Shown in pieces: positions 54,839 to 62,535 of a DNA stretch of 62,535 bases. This DNA comes from Candidatus Binatia bacterium. Its GTDB lineage: Bacteria > Desulfobacterota > Binatia > HRBIN30. The notes below the pieces were generated by a model, which saw only the letters and a program-made list of their open reading frames with translations, ran no database searches and was not told where the DNA came from. Position 1 is the first letter of the stretch; every line of letters begins with the position of its first letter. Made by a program: the position numbers and the translations under genes. Location of the stretch: positions 1 to 62,535 of the forward strand of contig JAOAHD010000018.1 in NCBI GenBank assembly GCA_026415395.1. Reading direction: 5' to 3'.

Positions 54839-55861
54839 ATGAGGTCCCTTCCCGTCGACCTGTCCTCTCACAACCGCATTCTCGTAAAGGCCGTGAATTG
54901 GCTCGGCGATGTTGTGATGACCCTTCCTGCGATGTGGGCTTTGCGTCAGCGCTACCCAAGCGCGCATCTGGGCGTGTTGGTGCGTGCTGAGCTCGCGGAC
55001 TTTTTCTCCGCCACGCCATGGATCGACAGCGTGATCCCTGACGGTTCAACTCAGGGCCGGCGATCGATTTCTTCCCGCTGGCGTCTCATCCGCCAGCTCC
55101 GCAATCAAGGTTGGGATGCCGGCATTCTTCTACCCCGAAGCTTTGAATCCGCCCTTTGGTTCTACCTCGCGCGGATCCCGATCCGCATTGGTGTGCCGGC
55201 ACAGGCACGAAGTTGGATGCTTACCCATGCGGTCCCTGCCGACCTGAAGCGCCCGGACCGCCACCAAACGCTCAGCTACCTGGAGTTTGTGAGCCTTGCG
55301 GTCGGTTGTGCCCCGCGCGTCGACCCGCCGCCCACGTTCCTGCCTCGGCGTGAGGGGGAGCGGGAGCCTCTCAATAAGCCGTACGTGGTTCTTGCACCCG
55401 GCGCAGCCTACGGGCCGGCTAAACAGTGGCCCAGGGAACACTGGAGCAATCTCGCGACGCTCTTCGTCATGGAAGGTCTCCACGTCGCGTTGATCGGAAC
55501 CCAGAGTGAGAGGGTTCTTTGCGACGAGGTCGCCGCTACGGCCGCCAACGGTTGCACCGTACTCGCCGGAAAAACTTCGCTGCTCGAACTCATGCGCCTA
55601 CTGACCCAAAGCCGCGGCTTCGTCGGCAACGATTCTGGCGCCTCTCACTTGGCTGCGTTCCTCGGAGTCCCCACGGTTGCCATTTTCGGTTCCACCGACC
55701 CCGTCCGCACCGCCCCAATCGGAACACGCTGTGCGGTGCTGTACGATCCGCCCGGCTGTAGCCCTTGCCTTGCGCGCACCTGCCGGTTCGGTCACTACGA
55801 GTGCCTGCGGCGTATCACGCCAGACAAGGTTGTTGCCACATGGCAACGACTGGCGGAATGA
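54839..55861 (+). CDS. waaF: LPS heptosyltransferase (GT9, WaaF-like)
   Basis: 340 residues. Opens with ILVKAVNWLGDVVMTLPAMWAL, the GT9 start, then ILLPRSFESALWFYLARI, VVLAPGAAYGPAKQWPREHW, VGNDSGASHLAAFLGVPTVA and FGSTDPVRTAPIG. The paired Cys CSPCLARTCRFG...YECL near the end is typical of WaaF. Adds the second heptose to the LPS core on the cytosolic side of the inner membrane. Supports an LPS-bearing Gram-negative host. It converges with the aldo/keto reductase gene. Confidence 0.9.
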   Translation: MRSLPVDLSSHNRILVKAVNWLGDVVMTLPAMWALRQRYPSAHLGVLVRAELADFFSATPWIDSVIPDGSTQGRRSISSRWRLIRQLRNQGWDAGILLPRSFESALWFYLARIPIRIGVPAQARSWMLTHAVPADLKRPDRHQTLSYLEFVSLAVGCAPRVDPPPTFLPRREGEREPLNKPYVVLAPGAAYGPAKQWPREHWSNLATLFVMEGLHVALIGTQSERVLCDEVAATAANGCTVLAGKTSLLELMRLLTQSRGFVGNDSGASHLAAFLGVPTVAIFGSTDPVRTAPIGTRCAVLYDPPGCSPCLARTCRFGHYECLRRITPDKVVATWQRLAE

Positions 55862-55890
55862 ACAGGGCCCCGTGCGGAAACGCAGTTGCC

Positions 55891-56805
55891 TCAGGGAAGT
55901 CTTTTCCCTGTGCCCGCTTGGAAGAGCGCATACCAATCACTCCTCTCCAACCGCACGCGAAACGCTTCTTGCACAGCCCGGATCCGCTCGATCTTCTGCG
56001 TCCCTACGATAGGAATTGCCCCTACCGGGTGCGCGAGGAGAAAGGCGAGCGCAACCGCAGCGCGCCCCACTCCGTGACGCTTCGCTAAATCGTCGAGAGT
56101 TTCTATCACCGGCACGAGTACGTTAGCGATTTTCTCTTTCTCTGCGCGCTCCCGGCTTAACAGCAGCTTGCCTCCGGCAAGTGGGCTCCACGCAATCAAA
56201 CCCATTTGGCCCGTGTAGCACTGCTCGATCGTCCCATCGTGGACAACCAATGGCCAAATGCAGCTCCACTCACGTTGGTGTGCAAGCAAGCGGAAGGAAA
56301 GAAAGTGCTGCAGGACTGCGGATTGCGCAGGCGAGTAATTCGACACCCCAGCCTCACGAATTTTTCCACTTGCTCGAAGGTCTTCCAGAGCTCGAGCCGT
56401 CTCTTCTGGATGCGCAAGCAAATCCGGTCGATGCACGAAAAAGAGATCGATCACCTCGCACCGCAAACGGCGGAGCGAGGCTTCCGCGGCACGTATAAGG
56501 TGTTCCCGGGTCGCATTGTAAGGCACGCCTGGCACTACACCCGCCTTGGTTGCAATCACCATTCGCGGCCGGAGTGCGGGCGCTTCTTCCAACACTCTGC
56601 CGAACAACTCCTCAGCTTGTCCGCCGCCGTAAACGTCCGCATGGTCGAAGAGCTGAATTCCCACCTCCAGCGCAGCCTCGATCTTGCGCCGAGCCTCCGG
56701 AACTCCGCTTCCTGCCAACCGCCAGCAACCATAGCCAATGGGAAACACCCTCAACGAAGACGATCCTAAAGCTCGCGGCTCTGCGCAAATGGTGAGCGGG
56801 TCCAT
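55891..56805 (-). CDS. Aldo/keto reductase
   Basis: 304 residues from the ATG at 56805, with GGGGAAGG upstream; earlier in-frame codons look non-coding. TIM-barrel oxidoreductase: FDHADVYGGGQAEELFGRVL (Asp/Tyr of the tetrad), MVIATKAG (Lys), DLFFVHRPDLL (His), and the C-terminal NADPH-binding GAIPIVGTQKIERI. AWSPLAGGKLLL also fits. Substrate unknown. The C-terminal 60 residues include the convergent overlap-free end near waaF. Confidence 0.9.
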   Translation of the reverse strand: MDPLTICAEPRALGSSSLRVFPIGYGCWRLAGSGVPEARRKIEAALEVGIQLFDHADVYGGGQAEELFGRVLEEAPALRPRMVIATKAGVVPGVPYNATREHLIRAAEASLRRLRCEVIDLFFVHRPDLLAHPEETARALEDLRASGKIREAGVSNYSPAQSAVLQHFLSFRLLAHQREWSCIWPLVVHDGTIEQCYTGQMGLIAWSPLAGGKLLLSRERAEKEKIANVLVPVIETLDDLAKRHGVGRAAVALAFLLAHPVGAIPIVGTQKIERIRAVQEAFRVRLERSDWYALFQAGTGKRLP

Positions 56806-56936
56806 CGAACCTTCCCCGGAATGCAAGGGCCAAATGCCGGCGGGCCTAACGCTCCCGGCACCTACCGACTCGGTCAGCCTATTGCATATCAAGTGGCCTC
56901 ACGGTTTGCACAAGCGACGAAGACTTACCCACGGCA

Positions 56937-57974
56937 ATGGCCACTACCTCGTTTCCAATTGCAACCGCCTCTGCACCCTTGGTCTCGGTGCTCTTGCCGG
57001 TGCGTAACGGCGCCCGCACTCTCGCCGCGGCACTGCAAAGCGTTCGGAAGCAGCAGGGGGTTGCTTGGGAGTGCGTCTGTATCGACGACAACTCGACCGA
57101 CGAGACTCCGGCAATTCTCGCGCACTTCGCTCGCATGGATTGCCGGTTTCGCTGGTTCCCGTCCCCGGGAACCGGCATCGTGGAGGCCTTGCAGTTCGGG
57201 CTTACTCACTGCCGCGGCAACTTGATCGCCCGCATGGATGCCGACGACGTCATGCACCCGCGCCGCCTCGCAGAGCAAGCGGGAGTGTTCGCTCGTGAGC
57301 CCCACATCCTCGGCGTAGCCTGCCGGGTTCGCGCCTTCCCCGTGTATGCCGTTGGAACTGGTTTTCAGCGTTACCTGGCCTGGCTCGACACTTTGGTCAC
57401 ATCTGAGGCCATATGGCGTGAGCGCTTCATCGAATGTCCGGTCGTCCACCCGACCCTGATGTGGAGTTGCTCGACTCTCCAGCGATTTCCCTATCGAGAA
57501 ACGACTTGGCCGGAAGACTACGACCTTATCTTGCGTATCCTCGAAAGTGGAGGCCGTATTGCTTGCCTGCCCGAACGACTGCACTTCTGGCGGATGCACT
57601 CTTTAAAGACCAGCCTGAACAGCGCCCGCTATAGTCTGGAGGAGTTTACGCGGTGCAAGGCCCATTACCTTGCCCGCGGTCCCTTAAGCGGTAACGACGA
57701 ATACGTGCTTTGGGGCTACGGCCGTACAGGTCGTCGACTGTGCCGAGCGCTGTGGAGCGAGGGCAAACGGCCACGTGCCGTAATCGACGTCCACCCGAGA
57801 AGGCTTGGCGTCATCGTAGCCGGCGCACCCGTCGTGTCGCCCGAGGCACTTCCGAGCTTGGCCGATCTCCCGCTGCTCGTCAGTGTGGCCAACACCGCTG
57901 CTCGCGCCCAGATCCGCAAATTTCTGCAGCGCAGTTCACGACAGGAAGGCCGCGACTGGTGGTTTACCGCTTGA
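56937..57974 (+). CDS. GT2 glycosyltransferase fused to a Rossmann-like C-terminal domain
   Basis: 345 residues. The N-terminal ~230 residues are a GT-A type transferase: SVLLPVRNGARTLAAALQSV, CVCIDDNSTDETPAIL, RMDADDVMHPRRLAEQ (DxD) and ETTWPEDYDLILRILE. From about residue 245 a separate small domain begins with VLWGYGRTGRRLCRALWSEG and ends with AVIDVHPRRLGVIVAGAPVV, a GxGxxG nucleotide-binding pattern seen at the end of some sugar methyltransferases and PglD-like proteins. The fusion is unusual to me. Likely in polysaccharide or LPS synthesis. Confidence 0.82.
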   Translation: MATTSFPIATASAPLVSVLLPVRNGARTLAAALQSVRKQQGVAWECVCIDDNSTDETPAILAHFARMDCRFRWFPSPGTGIVEALQFGLTHCRGNLIARMDADDVMHPRRLAEQAGVFAREPHILGVACRVRAFPVYAVGTGFQRYLAWLDTLVTSEAIWRERFIECPVVHPTLMWSCSTLQRFPYRETTWPEDYDLILRILESGGRIACLPERLHFWRMHSLKTSLNSARYSLEEFTRCKAHYLARGPLSGNDEYVLWGYGRTGRRLCRALWSEGKRPRAVIDVHPRRLGVIVAGAPVVSPEALPSLADLPLLVSVANTAARAQIRKFLQRSSRQEGRDWWFTA

Positions 57975-58100
57975 GCCGAGAGCCTATGGGGATCGGCCCC
58001 GTTCAGCCGTCGAGGAAGGGCCGAACTCTTTTTTGCATCTGCTCTTGCTTTCGACCGAGGGACGGAGTAGAAGCGGAAGCCACACTTCGGTTGAAAAGCC

Positions 58101-58793
58101 ATGCCAGCGAGATTGTCGCCTACAGCGCTCGAAGAAGAAGCGTTCCTCCGTTGGGTCCGTCCTCCCCGTCAGGGGCGAACGCGGGAGCAGCTCGGGCGCA
58201 TCTTGGAAGCTGCTGAAGGATTGATTTCGCGCCGTGGGTTCGACGACACCTCTGTGGTCGAAATTGCCCGTGTGGCGGGCACTTCTGTTGGCGGCTTTTA
58301 CCGTCGATTCCCCACTAAAGGCGCGCTCCTCCACGCGTTACACGAGAGATTTTGTGCCGAAGCCAAGGAGACAGCGAGCTCGGTTTTGGATCCTGCTCGG
58401 TGGCAAGGAGTTCCCACGTTGAGCGTGTTCCAAGCTTTGGTGGACTTTCTTATTGGGATCTATAATGAGCGGCGCGGCTTGTTTCGGGCATTCATCGTGC
58501 GCGCGATCACTGATCCCACCACGAACAAGCGGAATCGCGAGCTCTTCGAGTTTCTCGCGGAGAAGATGTCCGCCCTCTTGACAGAACGGCGCAAGGATAT
58601 TGACCACCCAGATCCGACGCTCGGGGCGCGATTTGTGCTGCGAATGATGTTCGGTACACTCAACCACTTCCTCGTTGTGGCGGACGAATGGAATAGCTTC
58701 ACAGAGAAAACTCTGCGCCAAGAACTGGCCCGTGCTTTCCGGGCTTATCTCGGGGTACGGCCCCCGTACGTGGCCCAGAGGAGGCGGGCATGA
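58101..58793 (+). CDS. TetR/AcrR-family transcriptional regulator
   Basis: 230 residues. HTH: RILEAAEGLISRRGFDDTSV, VEIARVAGTSVGGFYRRFPT and KGALLHALHERF, at about residues 34-80, with a longer N-terminal extension than usual. The C-terminal domain has a hydrophobic core (VFQALVDFLIGIYNERRGLF). No operator matching AACKAACG is seen near it, so its targets differ from those of the regulator at 24054. Neighbours are a glycosyltransferase upstream and an SDR downstream (convergent). Confidence 0.88.
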   Translation: MPARLSPTALEEEAFLRWVRPPRQGRTREQLGRILEAAEGLISRRGFDDTSVVEIARVAGTSVGGFYRRFPTKGALLHALHERFCAEAKETASSVLDPARWQGVPTLSVFQALVDFLIGIYNERRGLFRAFIVRAITDPTTNKRNRELFEFLAEKMSALLTERRKDIDHPDPTLGARFVLRMMFGTLNHFLVVADEWNSFTEKTLRQELARAFRAYLGVRPPYVAQRRRA

Positions 58794-58922
58794 CTCGAGC
58801 AACGGTCCGCAACTTTCTGACAGGATGCACTATATCCGCTGTGCGAACCCGGGGAGTCGCCTTCCCGGTTGATCGCCAGCGGCGACGAGCTGCCCGACCG
58901 CGCGAGTGCTGACGCGCTCGCA

Positions 58923-58942
58923 CCCCTCCCACCCCTGCCCCC
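58923..58942 (-). other. Predicted G-quadruplex motif
   Basis: Minus strand reads GGGGGCAGGGGTGGGAGGGG, four G-runs separated by one or two bases, which is a very stable quadruplex pattern on paper. Confidence 0.55.
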
Positions 58943-58973
58943 AATGTGCGAGGGGGGTCGGGCACCTGTTCAA

Positions 58974-59004
58974 GCGGGGACGAGACCGTAGCCCTCGTCC
59001 CCGC
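58974..59004. terminator. Strong hairpin between convergent genes
   Basis: GCGGGGACGAG and CTCGTCCCCGC pair over 11 bp with a 9-base loop. Next bases are AGCTTTAT, so the T-tract is weak. Probably a bidirectional terminator for the TetR and SDR genes. Confidence 0.55.
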
Positions 59005-59133
59005 AGCTTTATCTTGATCTGCCGCTTCCCATTGGACCTGCACGTTGAACCCGCGCACTTGACCTTTTCCTGACGAGATACACCCCCGACGACGGTTCGC
59101 TGTTGCGCTCTGCCTCGCGAGGATTCGTACTTG

Positions 59134-59928
59134 TCAGCGAGCGAATTGTGTGCGGCCAACCACCCCAGCAATCCGCCGGGTGAGCAAGCGCGGCGTGATT
59201 CCGGTAAGCAGTGCCATCGCCTTGTATGGCGCGCCCGGCACGACCACCACTTGCCCCTGCCGCAACGCTGCGAGCGATGCATCCACCACTTCTTCTGGGC
59301 TCATCCAGAGAAAGGCTGGCAAGCGCGAAACGTGTAAGCCCGCCCGTTGCTGAAACTCTGTGCGTGTAAAGCCCGGGCACAGTGCCTGTACTTTAACGCC
59401 GGTTCCGCGAAGTTCTTCCGCGAGTGCCTCGGTAAAACTTGTCACATAGGCTTTGGTCGCCCCGTACGTTGCGTTAAAGGGCATCGGCTGAAAAGAGGCC
59501 AGCGAAGAAACGTTAATAATTGCTCCTTGCCCGCGTTCCACCATGCTCGGCAAGGCCGCATGCGTCAGACGTACGAGTGCCACGACATTTAGCCGGATCT
59601 CTTCTTCCTCGCGCTCGATATCGAGCTTCCAGAACGAACCAAATGTTCCGAAGCCGGCGTTGTTGACCAACAAATCCAATCCCCGAGCGGCTTTTTCCAC
59701 TTGCGCACACTGCGCTGGCTTGGTCAGATCGGCTGGCAGCACGTCCACCTCGACCCCGTGCTCCTGTTTGAGCTCCTTGGCCCGGGCTTCCAGCCGCTTT
59801 TGGTCTCGAGCGACGAGAATCAGGTCGAAGCTGTCGCGCGCAAGCCGCGCTGCAAACGCGGCACCAATTCCTGCCGATGCCCCCGTCACTAACGCCTTCT
59901 GTCGTTTCGACGCTGGTTTTGCCGCCAT
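59134..59928 (-). CDS. Short-chain dehydrogenase/reductase
   Basis: 264 residues from the ATG at 59928, with AGGAG at good spacing; the ATG two codons earlier sits too close. TGASAGIGAAFAARLARD (NAD(P) motif), LLVNNAGFG, IINVSSLASFQPMP (Ser) and YGATKAYVTSF (Tyr-Lys). The catalytic Ser-Tyr-Lys set is complete. LCPGFTRTEF follows. Member of the large 'classical' SDR group with a hydrophobic C-terminal tail. Likely in an operon with the enoyl-CoA hydratase-like gene upstream. Confidence 0.9.
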   Translation of the reverse strand: MAAKPASKRQKALVTGASAGIGAAFAARLARDSFDLILVARDQKRLEARAKELKQEHGVEVDVLPADLTKPAQCAQVEKAARGLDLLVNNAGFGTFGSFWKLDIEREEEEIRLNVVALVRLTHAALPSMVERGQGAIINVSSLASFQPMPFNATYGATKAYVTSFTEALAEELRGTGVKVQALCPGFTRTEFQQRAGLHVSRLPAFLWMSPEEVVDASLAALRQGQVVVVPGAPYKAMALLTGITPRLLTRRIAGVVGRTQFAR

Positions 59929-59949
59929 GACCATCTCCTTCGCCCTGAA

Positions 59950-60750
59950 TTACCGCCCGTGGAACCGCGGCTCGCGCTTCTCCAACATCGCCTGCACACC
60001 CTCGCGAGCGTCCTCACTGGTAAATGTCCAACTCTGCTGCAGCGATTCGAAGTCGAGCATCTCCTCCAATGTGTGGCGGATTCCTCGGTATATCGCCCGT
60101 TTTGTGAGCCGCACTGCTAGTGGCCCGGCGCTTGCCATTTCCTTTGCCCACGCTGCCACCTGCGTTTCGAAGTCTTCCGGCGTAGCAATCCTGTCGACAA
60201 GCCCGAGGCGGTAAGCCTCCTCCGCGTCCACAATCCGGCCCGAAAAAAGCAAATCACAAGCTCGCGATGTGCCGACAAGCCGCGGCAAAAAGTAGGTTGC
60301 CCCCATGCCTGGGTGAATACCCAACCGCGTGAACGTAAAGCCAATCTTTGCTGCGCGCGAGGCAATCCGTAGATCACATGCGAGTGCGAGGCATGCACCG
60401 GCACCAACGGCGTGCCCGTTGATCGCAGCAATCGTCGGCATCGGCAGGCGAACGATGGAAAGATAACGGTCATAAAACTCGCGCGGAGAACCTGCCATTG
60501 TCGGGCCTTCTGTCCCGCTCAGTAGGCCGGTATCGCGCGCAAGCATTCCAAGGTCTCCCCCTGAGCTGAAAGCCTTACCCTCACCACGCAGCACAACTAC
60601 ACGCACAGAACGGTCTTCTCGCAGCTCGCCGACCACCCGAGCCAGCTCCTCACCCATCGCAGGTGTCATCGAATTGCGAGTCTCCGGACGATTCAGCGCA
60701 ATCGTAACGATCCCTTCCTCCGAACGAATCACCTTCAGATGCTCGTACAT
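59950..60750 (-). CDS. Enoyl-CoA hydratase/isomerase family protein, atypical active site
   Basis: 266 residues from the ATG at 60750 (GAGGAGCGGCG upstream). Crotonase fold: ALNRPETRNSMTPAMGEELA, FSSGGDLGMLA and NGHAVGAGACLALACDLRIA. Neither classical catalytic Glu is present: the first site reads GAGACLAL and the second FTFTRLGIHPG, so simple hydration is unlikely and another crotonase chemistry is possible. GATYFLPRLVG and the C-terminal SEDAREGVQAMLEKREP also fit the family. The SDR gene follows after 21 bases. Confidence 0.85.
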   Translation of the reverse strand: MYEHLKVIRSEEGIVTIALNRPETRNSMTPAMGEELARVVGELREDRSVRVVVLRGEGKAFSSGGDLGMLARDTGLLSGTEGPTMAGSPREFYDRYLSIVRLPMPTIAAINGHAVGAGACLALACDLRIASRAAKIGFTFTRLGIHPGMGATYFLPRLVGTSRACDLLFSGRIVDAEEAYRLGLVDRIATPEDFETQVAAWAKEMASAGPLAVRLTKRAIYRGIRHTLEEMLDFESLQQSWTFTSEDAREGVQAMLEKREPRFHGR

Positions 60751-60834
60751 CGCCGCTCCTCTGACCATCGTGATCAAACGCTGTCCTTGCGCATCGAGCA
60801 CAGCTTCGACAACATCAAGCCCCATCCACGCATT

Positions 60835-62265
60835 ATGCGCAAGGGTACCGCTCTTTTGCTTTGGCTGGCGCTCCCCCTGCTCCTACTTGGCATTTGGCTT
60901 TCAGGGGTCCGACTGACTGGACAGATCTTCTGCGAGAAGTTCAGTGCCCTACCACTTACCTCCGGTGGGACCTCTGTAAGCTGTCACCCAGCGTCCTGGA
61001 TTTGGCCGCGGATCCGCCTCTGGAACCTTCGGTCCAGCGCACTTGTAAGCGGCGGTTCCTTCGAGCTCCGCTGGAGCGTGCCCGAAGCGGTACTCACACT
61101 CGATGAAGAATGCAGTTGGGAGATCGGCACCTTTTGCTTTCGTGCCCGCATTCACCAGCCAACCCTGGTTGTTCACGCAGTCGCGGGAAAGGAGCAAACG
61201 GCCTTTCCGACCCTGGCTCTTCCTCTTTTTCAGGAACTCGCCTCAGCTTCACTGGTAGGTCGCCAACTGGCTTTGGAGATCGACGAAGGCACGATCGACT
61301 TCGACGCAGGGGAAAATTCCGGAGGTCGGCAGCCGGTCGTTCGTGATCTGCGAGGTAGCTTGGAGCCTAAGGCGGAGAACGCTTTGCGGCTTGTCTGGGG
61401 CGGGCGCGTTGGCGGCGCTGGCTCCCCGGCGCGTGCGAATCTTGCGCTCGCTTTCGCCGCTGGTGCGACGAAGATCGAGCTAGCCGGAAGCTGGCGAGTC
61501 TTTCCCGGCCTACTCCTCGAAGTTCCGAATTCGCGAATAGAAATCGCCGAGGGAGGCGTTTCCTTGCGGGAAGTTCACTTGCGGCTCAATGGAGCACCAG
61601 TGAACTTATCGGGAACGATTGGCTGGAACGAAGACCAGCCGCGCAGCCTCGCGATGGAGTGGCGGAAGATTCAGATCGGTCCCCTCATCGATGCCCTGTG
61701 GGCTGATTTGCGCGGAACCTTGCAAGGGGAACTCGCGGGTACGCTACGGGCGGTACCTCCGCCTTGTGGGCGTTTTCTGGATCCCTCACACTGGACTGTC
61801 GAGGCGCACCTCAGTGCCCGGCGTCTTCATTGGAGTGGCGTGAATCTGCTTTACGGGCTCCTGTCGACCGCTTACCACGGCCTCAGCGGCGACAAGGAGC
61901 GGCTTTTGCCGCAAGCGCTCCGCCAAACTTTCCCGAGCGAGTTACTGCTCGCCGAGACCGTCATCGAGCGTGCCGAAGCTTCGCTTCAATTCGAGAGGGC
62001 GCGCCTGACAATTGCCTCTCTGAACCTACACGGCTTCCATTTCGACATCGCAGGGAGCGGGACAATTACAGCGGAGACGGGTGTGCCGGAAGTCGCGGCC
62101 AATTTCACACTCGCAACCAGTCCCCGCCTGAGCGCTGAGTTGTGCAGAGCAGCAACGGAGTACTGCAACCTAACCACGGCAAACGAAACGTTGCGCTTGC
62201 ACTACCGCTGGCAGGGCAACCCAAACGAGAGCCTGCCTGAATGGCTTCCAGAGGCCAGCCCTTAA
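60835..62265 (+). CDS. AsmA-like envelope protein
   Basis: 476 residues if it begins at the ATG at 60835 (KGTALLLWLALPLLLLGIWL), an N-terminal anchor; an earlier start would add 32 non-hydrophobic residues. The remainder is beta-rich with repeating strands such as LNGAPVNLSGTIGWNEDQPR and LNLHGFHFDIAGSGTITAETG, as in AsmA/TamB-type lipid-transfer proteins and GspN-type proteins. A few Cys (ECSWEIGTFCF) may pair. Role in envelope lipid movement or type II secretion is inferred from fold resemblance only. Confidence 0.65.
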   Translation: MRKGTALLLWLALPLLLLGIWLSGVRLTGQIFCEKFSALPLTSGGTSVSCHPASWIWPRIRLWNLRSSALVSGGSFELRWSVPEAVLTLDEECSWEIGTFCFRARIHQPTLVVHAVAGKEQTAFPTLALPLFQELASASLVGRQLALEIDEGTIDFDAGENSGGRQPVVRDLRGSLEPKAENALRLVWGGRVGGAGSPARANLALAFAAGATKIELAGSWRVFPGLLLEVPNSRIEIAEGGVSLREVHLRLNGAPVNLSGTIGWNEDQPRSLAMEWRKIQIGPLIDALWADLRGTLQGELAGTLRAVPPPCGRFLDPSHWTVEAHLSARRLHWSGVNLLYGLLSTAYHGLSGDKERLLPQALRQTFPSELLLAETVIERAEASLQFERARLTIASLNLHGFHFDIAGSGTITAETGVPEVAANFTLATSPRLSAELCRAATEYCNLTTANETLRLHYRWQGNPNESLPEWLPEASP

Positions 62266-62301
62266 GTTCACCCCAGGACCAGGAGCCCGGCCCTTTTGGC
62301 G

Positions 62302-62338
62302 CTGAGAGAGGAAACCGAAAAATACCTTCCTCTCTCAG
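62302..62338. terminator. 12-bp inverted repeat after AsmA-like gene
   Basis: CTGAGAGAGGAA and TTCCTCTCTCAG, perfect over 12 bp with a 13-base loop, between the AsmA-like stop and the fragment at 62367. No T-tract, so it could be a hairpin terminator or the edge of a foreign segment. Confidence 0.4.
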
Positions 62339-62366
62339 TCATCGCTTCGCTTAGATCCTCGGCCGA

Positions 62367-62535
62367 TCACGGGTAGCAGGTCAGGCGCAGCATGCTGGAT
62401 TTTTTCTTCGGTCGTGGCAGGGTGCCGTCGAAGGCCGTGGTGCGGATCACCACCCGCCGCTTGGCACGGTCCTTGGCCGTCTGGACCACCAGCGCCTTCA
62501 TCGCCAGCGGCTGGCTGCACCAGTCGGTCTGCGCC
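62367..62535 (-). CDS. C-terminal fragment of an unidentified gene (window edge)
   Basis: An open frame runs in from the window end for 55 codons to a TGA at 62367-62369. It begins AQTDWCSQPLAMKALVVQTA, continues KDRAKRRVVIRTTAFDGTLP and ends in a basic KKKSS and LRLTCYP. G/C-ending codons are more strictly used than in neighbouring genes. No family recognised; one possibility is a piece of a mobile element or of a horizontally acquired gene. A different frame in the same strand is a shadow. Confidence 0.4.
   Translation of the reverse strand, partial: AQTDWCSQPLAMKALVVQTAKDRAKRRVVIRTTAFDGTLPRPKKKSSMLRLTCYP

Larger units (their letters stand above)
58794..59133. other. Intergenic region with G-rich tract and hairpin
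   Basis: A 340-base gap between convergent genes. Contains a C-tract (G4-forming on the minus strand) at 58923-58942 and an 11-bp hairpin at 58974-59004. No coding frame looks real. Confidence 0.5.

Overview
The window reads as one chromosomal segment of a Gram-negative, environmental, degradative bacterium, moderately GC-rich by eye. Gram-negative traits are an LPS heptosyltransferase, a TolC-type outer-membrane protein, an AsmA-like protein and the remains of a lipid A (HtrB/LpxL) acyltransferase. Several secreted proteins carry Thr-Pro (TPT) linkers, dockerin-like EF-hand pairs and DUF4215-type Cys-rich modules. This style, together with many acyl-CoA enzymes, F420-type oxidoreductases and amidohydrolases, is what I associate with Candidatus Binatia (Binatota) or deep-branching deltaproteobacterial lineages. 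That placement is an inference. I saw no rRNA, intact tRNA, CRISPR array, prophage or complete insertion sequence.

Layout. 1-1279: 3' end of an Hsp70-related gene. 1350-3158: a secreted FG-GAP beta-propeller protein. 3160-5466: a decayed stretch with broken HtrB/LpxL and probable Gfo/Idh/MocA genes and tRNA-like debris. 5467-8229: acyl-CoA ligase plus acyl-CoA dehydrogenase. 8373-9816: JAMM peptidase and ketopantoate-reductase-like protein. 9921-11600: membrane glycosyltransferase with TPR tail. 11777-12709: a bacterial lysyl oxidase. 12758-19854: a co-directional run with a sugar nucleotidyltransferase, galactokinase, APH-type phosphotransferase, lipoprotein, DUF6285 protein and two PaaK-like ligases. 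19902-25883: hydrolase, RDD protein, amidohydrolase, enoyl-CoA hydratase, TetR regulator and double-hotdog dehydratase. 25899-28730 and 36393-38978: two paralogous beta-rich secreted giants. 28973-36331: a minus-strand run with a B12-binding-type receptor, LLM oxidoreductase, FAD reductase, two-subunit methylmalonyl-CoA mutase, DUF2007, enoyl-CoA hydratase and a GlpX-like protein. 38975-41566: homoserine dehydrogenase and an aminotransferase. 41896-62535: RNase E/G, MetF, a His-Lys-Pro repeat secreted peptide, TolC, a Cys-rich secreted protein, ThrC plus a transsulfuration enzyme, nuclease-family, dehydrogenase, heptosyltransferase, aldo/keto reductase, glycosyltransferase 2, a second TetR, SDR, enoyl-CoA hydratase and AsmA-like genes, then an unrelated-looking gene fragment.

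How they fit together. Fatty-acyl and carboxylic-acid catabolism dominates (CoA ligases, acyl-CoA dehydrogenase, three enoyl-CoA hydratase-fold proteins, MaoC-type dehydratase, methylmalonyl-CoA mutase). Part of it appears to share a palindromic operator (half-site AACKAACG) that also lies just upstream of the TetR gene at 24054. The Asp-family branch hom, thrC, cystathionine synthase/lyase and metF is spread over 15 kb. Points most worth a second look are the lysyl oxidase with its full cofactor and copper residue set, the GlpX-fold protein that has lost several catalytic residues, the PaaK pair of which one lacks the ATP-binding loop, the HKP-repeat secreted peptide with its own strong promoter and terminator, and the shared operator.
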